From: Cinnamomum chago
Taxonomy: Eukaryota > Streptophyta > Magnoliopsida > Laurales > Lauraceae
Assembly: GCA_038049695.1 (NCBI GenBank)
Contig: CP142455.1
Location: 25,953,501-26,017,500, forward strand
DNA length: 64,000 bases
Direction: 5' to 3'
Below, one piece after another: positions 54,685-64,000 of the stretch (the first letter of the stretch is position 1; every line of letters begins with the position of its first letter). The position numbers were made by a program, and so were the translations under genes. The notes under the pieces are model-generated. The model was not told the origin of the DNA and ran no database searches. It saw only the letters and a list, made by a program, of their open reading frames with translations.

Positions 54685-56457
54685 GATGACTTTGTTGAAG
54701 TTATCGTTAATGATGGTACTACACATTCTCCTGCAATATCGGATGCTGATGCAAGGATGACTTGCATACTGGAGCAATTAGTGAGGAGCCACGAGGCATA
54801 AGTGGCTATGCAAGCTCAGCATAGAGAGCAAATGGCCAAGAGCCATGAGGCCCAGATGGGTATGCAAGCCCAAATTGCTTCCTTGTTGCAAATGCAGAAC
54901 CATATGCAAGCTCAATTGCAGGCTCAATCGGTCCAACCACCTAACGTGGGGACGCAGGTGGTAGTGCAGTTTAAGGAAAAGGATCCTAATGTCCTTTATG
55001 ACTAGTTCCGGAAGAGGGGAGCTACTGAGTTCCGCGGTTTTGAAAATGCTGTACTGGCAGACGAATGGTTGGAGCACACCGGTGATGTGTTTGGTACTAT
55101 AGTCTGCACATGAATGCAGAGGATTTTGCTTGCCACTTCCATGTTAAGAGAGGAAGCAAAAATGTGGTGGAAGAATGTCAGTGATGCACTAGGAGATGAC
55201 ATTTGGGAGAACTTCAAAGAACATTTCAGAAGGAAGTTCATGCCAGAACACATCCAACAGAGGAAGGAATTGGAATTCCTAAATCTAAAGCAGGGACATA
55301 TGACCGTGTCAATGCACGTGCACACCTTTCTGCAATTGTCTAGGTACGCCACTGATTTGGTGGATACAAAGGAAAAGAAGGTTAAGAGGTTCCTCCAAGG
55401 TTTGAATCCCACGTACAAGAAAATGGTGATGGCATCTAATAAGCCTACTACGTTCGGTGAAGCAGTTGATAGAGCCTTTACGGCTGAAGAGGTGCACAGA
55501 GAAGAGATGGCTGAGAATTCAAGGAAGAGTAATATTGGTACTACTGGCTCCTGGTTTAAGAAAGGAGGAGGGCAACATAAGGACAAGAACAAGAGGCAAA
55601 AGTTTGCTGCAAGAACAAAGAATATGCCAGTTTGTGAGACTTGTGGCAAAGCTTATAGGACTGAGGCATGTTGGAGGAACACTGGAGCATGTCTGGTCTA
55701 TGGTTCTTTGGAGCACAGAATGGCTCAGTGTCCAAGAGGTAGGAGAGATAACAGAGCTCCATATTTGTAGCCTGCACAGGGACAAGCAGTGATTCTTGAT
55801 CCTCCACAACAGTTGGCTTTACCAGCTCCTCCTAGACAGCAACAGCTTCAACGTCAAGGCCAACAGCTTCAATGGCAACCAAGGCAACAACCGCAGCAGA
55901 ATAGACCACAACATGTGGGACAGGCCTATGCGGTGAATCGGGAACAAGCTGAAGTTGCCACTAATGTGGTTGAAGGCACAATTTTGGTAGACAATAGACT
56001 TGCAATTGCTTTATTCGACTCAGGGTCTACTCATTCATTTATAGCACCCTCATTTTGTTATGATATTCAAGAATGGGTAATGCAATTACCTTATGATTTT
56101 ACTGTAACTACTCCATTAGGAAAACGAGTAGTGTGTGAGTTGTATGTTCCCTAGTGTAGTGTGAAAATTGGGGAGGTACCAATGCCGGCTGATTTGGTGT
56201 TACTAGGAATGAATGATTTTGATGTAATATTTGGCATGGATAGGCTTGCGAAGTACCGGGCTTGTTTAGACTGTTTCCGCAAAATCATCACTTTTAAAGT
56301 GGATGAGGCCAATGCCAGTGTGATGTTTGAAGGAGTACGGAAGAAATATGATACCATGCTTATTTCAGCACTCAAGGCTGAACGGTTAATGCATCGTGGT
56401 TGTGAAGGCTGTACAGGAGAAGAAGCTGATACATGTCCAAACATTAGTTGTAAGTGA
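54685..56457 (+). pseudogene. Ty3-gypsy gag-protease (Del/Tekay-like), RT lost
   Basis: One uninterrupted frame of about 590 codons with in-frame stops at 54,799 (TAA), 55,003 (TAG), 55,111 (TGA), 55,768 (TAG) and 56,152 (TAG), but no frameshift. It begins in a Gln/Met-rich coiled region (QAQHREQMAKSHEAQMGMQA). The gag core is REEAKMWWKNV, FRRKFMPEHIQQRKELEFL and QGHMTVSMH. A zinc-knuckle remnant follows, in which CLVYGSLEHRMAQC has Tyr in place of the second Cys. The aspartic protease is ALFDSGSTHSFIA, with LLGMNDFDVIFGMDRL. The frame runs out at 56,457, and RT, RNase H, integrase and chromodomain are absent. Confidence 0.88.
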
Positions 56458-59400
56458 GATTTTGGCCAATCGATCGGACCTAACGGTCCGAGGCGGATTT
56501 TGGATTTTTACATAAACTTGGAGTACTTCTCGTAAGTATAAGTACTCCTTAAATTAGTTTTAAAACTAAACTTCCATGGGTGATAATTACGGGGACTATG
56601 CAATGCATACATTAAATATAAATGTGTTGTCCATCGAGAATAACACGTGCATTTGGAAACCAACGGTTACACCCAAATGGTTTTTAGATTTGAGACATAA
56701 TTAAGTAGAATTATAAGTGATTAGTAAGTACTCTCATTGTATCGTATTCCACATTGTTGGGTCCCAATCTAGTGAGATTGGTATTACCATTATTCCCTTC
56801 TCTTATTATGAAGAGAGTTATTGAATTGAATTGAATTCAGAAATGGATTGCTTATTGGAAAACATTAGTTCTTGAGTCTGGCACTACTTAGCTATGGTAT
56901 TAGAACTTTAAATGAGTCCAATGAATTAATAAATGAAACAAATGACTATTCCTACTGTAGTAGATGGATTTGGGGTGTTCCGGAGCTCCGTGGTGATGCT
57001 AGTTGTCCCTGGCCCGGACATTAGTAAGTCCCACTTTTTCCGATCAAATTCATGGGTATTGATTGATGCCTTCCATTTGGAAGATGAATCCTTCCTTTGA
57101 GGGAAGATGGTAAATTAAATGAATGAAATGAATGAATGAAAGCTATGGTAGTGACCACCTTGTACATGTCTGTTGATTAACTCTTAAGTTCACCCATTGT
57201 CATTGTAGGAATTATCTAGATTTGTCTAGAATGATAATTGTTACTAAATGGATTTAATGAATTCAGTATATGTATTAACATGTGCTATTATGAGATCTGT
57301 TTATACATTGTTGAACCGTTGTGTTCACTAGTGTTATTGATGGCATTACAGGCCCAATTGCCCTTGTCGGTGGAGCAGCGCCCCCGGCGGCAGCGGAGGA
57401 GATCGCCTGGTTCCTCGAGGAGGTTTAAAGGAATGGAATGGAATGGTCGGGATACCATTTGATATGGGTATCCGAGTGCGAAAAGGAAATATAATATTTT
57501 GGAAAGTTATTTTTGAATAATCATTTTGAGATATAATTAATTGTCATTACATTGTGTTGTTGGAAATAGGTGGGCCTCGTGGATAGATTTTCAAAACTTT
57601 TTGACCCACTTGAGTCAGGGATCAACTATCCAGAAGGCTATAAAACCCAATCCAGGATCCATGTCCTTAATCTCAACCATCATGATCAGTAAATAAACGT
57701 ATCAAGAAGATAGTACAACAACCAACAAGCATCCATTAAAATCTACAACTTGCAAGGAAGTAGATTATACCTTTGGAGCTCGGTTGCGCTCTAATGGAGA
57801 AGTTGCGTCTTTCTTTGATGATGAAACTCTTTCACGTTTCAAACAAGAATCTCTAAGACCTGTTGATATTCCACGCTATGACCCTCTTATAAGATCTCTT
57901 TTCTCAAGAAGATGGTGGAATCTCCAAGAGAAAACCCTAAAGGAAACTTGAAGAGAACAGAAGAGGGAGAGAGAGAGTAGTGTGCAACTCTTGCACAATA
58001 TGGGCTGGGCATGAATCACAATGATGGAATATTACATAGACGTCCAAAGGTGTTTATTCCCTTATTTATAGCCCTCATGACTCCTCTTTTAACTCTCTTG
58101 CCAATTTGTATTAGAAGTCACACTTCCACACAAATAAGTAGCTTACTATTACCACTATTAGAAGTTCCACTTCAAATAGAAATAGTAACTTTCTAATTCC
58201 TTCCTTTTAGAAATCAAGTAAGAATAGTAACTTTCTAAAATCTTGGGCTAGCGTAGGGACCACTAGGGATTCCTTAGAATGCTGACTCCAACTGGGACAC
58301 ACGACCCCACATCTCATGTGCGATTCGGGCCCACAGTTAATTGCAAATAACTCCACTATATAAATGCAATTGAACTCTAGTCTTAGGAATAAATTACAAT
58401 GAAGACTCTAAACTTCCCAATTACCACAAGTAGGCCCCTCCATCTATATCCATGGATCAATTATACCGGTCCACCAAATTAGATCCATATCTTATTATCC
58501 TTGAGCCCCAATTAATTATAGTGATCATTTGGTACCGATCCAATTAACTCTTAATTCGAATGGGTGCGCACTTACCAATGATGAATCCATTAATTGGCAC
58601 AAGGGGACATTAAAGATAGATTCCATCTTGACCATTGAATGTTCCCACAGCTCTACTACCACGTACCCAAATCACCGAGGTGTTGACTTGCAATTGGCCT
58701 CACTCATTGGTGACTCAAAGCAAATGAATAGATAGAAACTTGAGTTTATTAATGTCTCAGGATTATGAGCCTATTGCTAGGGAATTATGAGAGCAGACCT
58801 TAAAGTAAAGACAGTGTATATAAGGTGCTTCTCATGGTCTTTCAATACATTTAATGTACCAGCACAATGATCCAGAATCTTACATTCTGATGATCGAGAC
58901 AAATCACACATCTCATAGTGATCAAAGTGCTGCAACCTTGTCAGATGAGATGCCCAATCTCATCACTGGTTGTGAAGATATTTAAGTATAAGATTTGCAA
59001 TACATGTCTCCTGTATGTGGATCTCATCCACACACATGTATTACATCTAGTATACTAGTGGACTCCGGTTCATCTCATGAACCATTATGTCATTCGTGTT
59101 GGTTATGTGCAAGTATATAATTAAACACCATTCATCTCATTAAACGAAAATATGATTGTATTGATAAATAAAGAAATTAGTCAATTTATTACATTATATA
59201 CTTGATATTGAGACCATAAAACTAACAGGTGTTTGGGATATGCACTGATTGACAAGCAAATGTTGGAAATGATACATGTATAAGGACTTATTCTTTTGTA
59301 TACATGTAAATCGTGAATTGATATTGTCAAATATAAATGTTTCCGCAAAAATTGTGTATGCGACAGGTTTATTGATAATGTTACCCCTTGTGGATTCTGT

Positions 59401-59485
59401 TTTAACTTCGGTTAACTTGGAGTTTAAGGGAGTAAGTATGGGCCCACGGCTCGGGGTTATCGTAATTCGGTCCTGGGTTGTGACA
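56458..59485 (+). mobile_element. gypsy LTR fragment interrupted by solo LTR copy 3
   Basis: Related to the solo LTR at 46,174-48,642 in opposite orientation: shared blocks include the gtagatggatttgggg-to-ccggagctcc region near 56,960 and tgatacatgtataaggac near 59,270. It ends ...ttgtgaca at 59,485. The uninterrupted sequence at 46,361-46,450 shows the empty site into which copy 3 (57,558-59,227) was inserted. Confidence 0.75.
57558..59227. mobile_element. 1.67-kb LTR family, copy 3, nested solo LTR
   Basis: tgttggaa ... ctaaca, 1,670 bp, flanked by tgtgt (57,553-57,557) and ggtgt (59,228-59,232). It is inserted inside the gypsy LTR. Confidence 0.85.
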
Positions 59486-61125
59486 GTTTAGTAGTATCTT
59501 GTGTTCATGGGATCTTGTTGGGGGTAATCCATGGGGCTCGACAAAGATGTCTCCAAATTTATTTAGTAAGGCTTTATACCAGTGCTTCAGGTGGTAGTAC
59601 TACAGATTAACCAGTTAGGCTATACAGTTGTAGAATCATTCCCTTACCATGCTTCCTAATGCTTTTGATCATCTGTTGACAATCAACTATTTCCATGTCT
59701 GCAGAGGGTATTCCCTTGAAGGTATACTCTCTTCCTTTGATTGAAAAATGCATCCACAGTTGTGTGAAGTCCCAAAGAATTGGGCCCAATGTACGTAACC
59801 AGTGGGCACCTAACACCATGTCACAGCCTCCAAGTGACAAAAGGCAAAAATCAATTTGGATAGTGAGTCCTTAGATGGTGAAAGAAACTCCCTGACACTT
59901 TCCTTGACTGGGTATTTTATTGCCATTTGCAACCATCACCTGAAAATGATCACCAAAAAACACCTCAATCCCATTTCTTTTAATGACTGCAGGGTCAACA
60001 AAATTGTGAGTACTCCCTGAGACAATCAGAATGATGATGAATCGGGAACCAAGTTTTCCTTGAACTCACATTGTCTGTGGTGCAGAATCTCCAGCGATGG
60101 CATGTAGGGAGATCTAAGGCACCTCTTCTTGTTGCACTTCCGAATCATCCGTTTGCCCAATTGCTTCCATTTGGTCCTCACTCTCTTCTCACCAACTTCC
60201 TTCAATAAAAAATAGCCTTTGGGTCTTGCAACGATGGCCTGGATAGAACTTTTCATCACAATTGTAGCAAAGCCCTCGTTCTCTTCTCAACTTGGCCTCC
60301 ATCGGAGTCAGCCTTCTAATTTGAGGTGCAAGCTATTTGCTAGTATTGGCATTCATAGTTTACTGGTTCTTAGGTGCCTTTGGTTGAACTAGTCGTCTCC
60401 TCGCATTGAGTTTCTCTTCTTGTAGGCGAGCAAGTCCGATAGCTACAGTAAGAGAAGTTGGATGGAACATCTGAACATCCATCCTTATTTATTCCTTAAG
60501 ACCACATACGAAACAACTGATGAGGAAAGACTCTGTGAGTCCCTTAGTTTGGTTAGCCAACTTCTTAAACTGTGACTAGTACTCTCACACAGTCGATGTT
60601 TGCCTCAACTTAGCAAGACTACCCGCATAATCTTCAAATTCAGTGGGGCCAAATCTGGTGTTGATGGCTTGAACAAACTCCGTCCATGCCGGTGTGCCAT
60701 GTGAATTCTCCAACCAACAGTACCACTGGAGTGTTCTCCTTCTAGATGAAAGGAAGTAAGAATGATTCGTTGCTCGGGTGTTGTCCGGTGGTAATTGAAA
60801 TATTGCTTAGCTCGATATATCTATCTAGATGGATCGCCACTCTCAAATTGCGGAAAATCAAGCTTACCAACTTGTCCATGAATTGAACCAAATGAATCAG
60901 CAGGTGATGACCCATCTCTTCGTGGGAAACGCCCGAACGATCGACCCTTAGATCGATCTTCATATTCGACATGAGAACTGGCTGTAAATTGTTCATATTT
61001 AACATTGAGTGCCGCTAGCTGTTGCACGATCTCCTTCAGGGTTTGGCCTTGTGCTTCAGATGCTGACTTAAGATTTTGAATCTCTGTTTCATGTTGAGAT
61101 GAGGAGTGATCAGCCATGGTCCTAG
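59486..61125 (-). mobile_element. Ty3-gypsy (Reina-like chromovirus) gag-protease remnant
   Basis: Minus-strand coding from 61,117 down to about 59,607, ending before RT. The leader just upstream of the ATG (61,118-61,140) reads gtataagagccaactaggacc, similar to a degraded iMet-tRNA primer-binding site and leader. The left boundary is arbitrary: it is where the preceding gypsy LTR ends. Confidence 0.7.
59607..61117 (-). pseudogene. gypsy gag-protease, multiple frameshifts
   Basis: The start is MADHSSSQHETEIQNLKSAS, a coiled gag N-terminus. It passes through GKLDFPQFESGDPSR and a zinc knuckle CYNCDEKFYPGHRCK (about 60,230-60,275). The protease region reads LIVSGSTHNFVDPAVI, where family members have Asp at the Val position, followed by LGGCDMVLGAHWLRTLGPIL (about 59,760-59,835). 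Several frame changes lie between 60,300 and 60,800. The LGxCDMVLG...WLRTLGPILWDF signature is of the Reina/CRM side of chromoviruses, unlike the Del-like copy on the other strand. Confidence 0.8.
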
Positions 61126-61570
61126 TTGGCTCTTATACAAAATTGGTATGTTCCACTAACTCACTTCAATCCACGAGACCGTGACGACCTATTTTCTTTC
61201 ATAGGGGAATTTTTGAAAAAAAAAGAAAAGAGAAAGCAAGTAAGTGTTAGTGTGGTTGGGATTCGCTTCGAGGGGAATCCAGTCCTCCTGTTCCTTGACA
61301 AAGGAAGTAAATTAGAGCAGGCAGCCCATTCTTCATTAAAACCTACTTAAATACATTTACACACAGTGTAAGACAGTTTCTACAACTTCACACTACACCA
61401 CTCTCCTAAACACTTGGATAAAGCAGTTATTGCAACAACACACTAATCATAAACTACCCATTTACAAACTGCAGAGAACAGATTGCTAAACACCTGCATA
61501 AAGCAGTTATTGCAACTACACACTAATAATAAACTACTAAACTACTCCTTTTACCAACTCATTTTTATCA
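61126..61570. other. possible LTR of the minus-strand gypsy element
   Basis: Should hold the 5' LTR of the remnant, but no TG/CA ends or TSD could be fixed. Confidence 0.3.
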
Positions 61571-61840
61571 ATTTGGAATGTTGACCACTTCCGTGACAGC
61601 TGCTATTAAAGGGCATCTATCTGCCCAGTGCAATAATTGCCTTTTCATCATTTCTCTATCATGGATTAAAGGCATTTTCGGTGCATCCGCAAAGTCTATA
61701 ATGTGGATTGTTGGCCTTTTTTGTGATAGTTACCATTGATATAACATGCTCTAGCCTCTATCATGGATGGATTCCAAAAAATCCTTATACACTGGAAGAT
61801 TTAACAACTTGATTGGACTAAAAAGAGACGGCTAAGAGAG

Positions 61841-62334
61841 TAACACCTTGAAATAATGCAGGAACATATGGATGTAGTCTTCAATTCTAAGGTATTTATG
61901 GGTCTTACCCATCCACAGTGATACCCATCATAACAAGCCTTGGGATGAGTACATCATCGGTCTGATTGGGCCCCATCTATAAATAATATTAGGCATGATA
62001 AAGTAAATAAATATCTATGAACTTCTAAATGATCAAAGATTCAAGAATGGAACAAAACTGCAGCTTATCATGAGAATTCAATTGGTGTAACACATTGAAA
62101 TAATGTAGGAACACATGGATGCAGTCTTTAATTCTAAGGTATTTATGGGTCCTACCCACCAGAGTGAGACCTATAATAACAAGCCTCGGGATGAGTACAT
62201 CATCGGCCTGATTGGGCCCCATAAATAAAGAAGATTAGGCATGATAAAATACACAAATATCTATAAACTTCTAAATGATCAAAGATTCAAGAATGAAACC
62301 AAACTGTAGCTTAGCATGAGAATTCAATAGGTAT
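61841..62334. repeat. nested 247-bp tandem pair (copy A)
   Basis: taacac(c/a)ttgaaataat starts units at 61,841 and 62,088. The same pair is at 63,187 and 63,434 in copy B. Confidence 0.85.
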
Positions 62335-62483
62335 ATTTTGTGATATGCTGACACAGCATACCTCTATTGGAATATGTTTTGCTTTCGTTTAACCATAGGC
62401 CCCCAAAGTGCAATTCCTCATTTCATAAAATACATCAAGACAGCTGTTAGAATCTCCCTCCACCCTCTACTCTCTCTCGAGTC

Positions 62484-62518
62484 TCCTAAATCTCCTCTCT
62501 CTCTCTCTCTCTTTCTCC
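62484..62518. repeat. (CT)n microsatellite
   Basis: CT-rich run near the end of duplicated unit A; the equivalent at about 63,850-63,870 in unit B is shorter. Confidence 0.8.
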
Positions 62519-64000
62519 AATCTCCTCGAAATAAAATAATTGAAAAAAATACTTCCTTAAAAAAGAAACAAAATTCCCAATTCATGTCCAAACTCCTATC
62601 TAATACTCCGAATACATAAATGGGAACCAGCAAGAAACTGAAACCAAGAAGGGAAGATTGGAGCACAGCGAAAAACAGAAATGGAAGCGGAAGACTGGAG
62701 CACGACTGAAAAATGAAAGGGAATACCTAGGCCGCAAGGCAAGGGTGGACAGAACAAAACTTCGACTCACCAAGGAGAAGGTAAGTACTGTTAAATCATT
62801 ACATTGTTTATTCTGAAGTGATATAGATCAATGCCTGGACTGGGTTGGGGGGGGGGGTGTTTAATGGCTACGGTAACTTATATGATTTACAATCAATCAT
62901 GCTATTGAAATCTAAATTTGGAATGTTGACCACTTCCGTGACAACTGCTACTGAAGGGTATCTATCTGCTTAGTGTAGTGTTTACCTTTTCATCATTTCT
63001 CTATCTTGGATTAAAGGGCATTTCTGGCACAGCCGCAAAGTCTGCAATGTGGATTGTGGGCCTTTTTTGTGATAGTTACCATTGATATAACATGCTCTAG
63101 CCTCTATCATGGATGGATTCCAAAAAATCTTCATACACCGGAAGATTTAACAACTTGATTGGATTAAAAAGAGATGGCTAAGAGTGTAACACCTTGAAAT
63201 AATGCAGGAACACATGGATGTAGTCTTCAATTCTAAGGTATTTATGGGTCTTACCCATCCACAGTGATACCCATCATAACAAGCCTCGGGATGAGTACAT
63301 CATCGATCTGATTGGGCCCCATCTATAAATAATATTAGGCATGATAAAGTAAATAAATATCTATGAACTTATAAATGATCAAAGATTCAAGAATGGAACA
63401 AAACTATAGCTTAGTATGAGAATTCAATGGGTGTAATACATTGAAATAATGCAGGAACACATGGATGGAGTCTTCAATTCAAAGGTATTTATGGGTCCTA
63501 CCCATCCATAGTGAGGCCTATCATTACAAGTCTCAGGATGAGTATATCATTGGCCAGATTGGGTCCCATATATAAAGAAGATTTGGCATGATAAAGTAGA
63601 CAAATATCTATGAACTTCTAAATGATCAAAGATTCAAGAATGGAATCAAACTGTAGCTTAGCATGAGAATTCAATGGGTGTATTTTGTGACATGCTGACA
63701 TATCTATACCTCTATTGGAATGTGTTTTGCTTTCGTTTAACCACAGGTGTCCCAACTATAATTTCTAATTTAATAAAATAAATCAAGACAGCTGTCAGAA
63801 TCTCCCAACACCCTCTACTCCACTCTCTCTCTAGTCTCCTAAATTTCCCCCCTCTCTCTCTCTCTCCAGTCTCCTCTATCTCCAATCTCCTCTATCTAAA
63901 GTAACTGAACAACATAACTTACTAAAAAAAGAAATGAAATTTGTAATTCATATCTAAACTCCTATCTACTACTCCAAATACTGATTGTGCCCGGCCTTTC

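Larger units (their letters stand above)
61571..64000. repeat. tandem duplication of a 1,345-bp unit, second copy cut by window end
   Basis: atttggaatgttgaccactt occurs at 61,571 and 62,916, and similarity continues to the end of the window: the CT-rich caccctctact block is at 62,460 and 63,810. Identity is about 90%. Each unit ends in a CT-rich tract and a gene-like purine-rich segment (62,630-62,780). Confidence 0.88.

Overview
The window reads as nuclear DNA of a flowering plant. It is AT-rich, its GT-AG introns are up to 11 kb long, it holds one ordinary plant gene spread over about 27 kb, and most of the rest is plant-type transposons (L1 LINE, Ty1-copia, Ty3-gypsy chromovirus types, hAT, MULE). 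There are no bacterial features. I cannot name the species; introns this swollen with elements suggest a large-genome woody or early-branching angiosperm, which is inference only.

Layout. (1) About 900-27,940, + strand: a tandem-BRCT (53BP1-like) protein gene in at least nine exons. Its introns hold an antisense L1 LINE (4,482-9,931, 11-bp target-site duplication), a non-autonomous hAT (10,091-10,639, 8-bp TSD), a TIR-bounded MITE candidate, copia remnants, a solo LTR (17,736-19,404, TSD ATTAC) and a nearly complete Ty1-copia element (21,486-26,731, TSD CCTCA). The last exon seems to carry a 1-nt frameshift that removes the final BRCT helix. (2) 27,939-33,593: non-coding, with a second hAT-like element, a long TA tract and a fold-back MITE. 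(3) 33,594-40,819: a complete 7.2-kb MULE with matching TIRs and a perfect 9-bp TSD. It has two convergent, multi-exon, nonsense-damaged genes: a FAR1-type transposase fused to an OTU cysteine protease (+), and a plant mobile domain (PMD) protein (-). Three arrays of palindromic motifs at a 33-bp period lie only in its introns and intergenic centre. (4) 40,829-46,168: a 3 x 75-bp tandem repeat and two hAT elements, one with a perfect 8-bp TSD. (5) 46,174-48,642: a 2.5-kb gypsy solo LTR just downstream of what looks like the last exon of an RNA polymerase subunit 5 (RPB5) gene (-). (6) 49,671-61,125: nested retroelements, comprising a copia LTR-like region, a copia RT/RNase H fragment (-), a Del/Tekay-like gypsy gag-protease (+), its LTR split by a 1.67-kb solo LTR, and a Reina-like gypsy gag-protease remnant (-). 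(7) 61,571-64,000: a 1.35-kb tandem duplication with nested 247-bp repeats.

Only the BRCT gene and possibly the RPB5 exon are host genes. The most unusual object is the MULE: a transposase-OTU fusion, a PMD partner gene and 33-bp palindrome arrays in one element whose boundaries can be fixed from the sequence.
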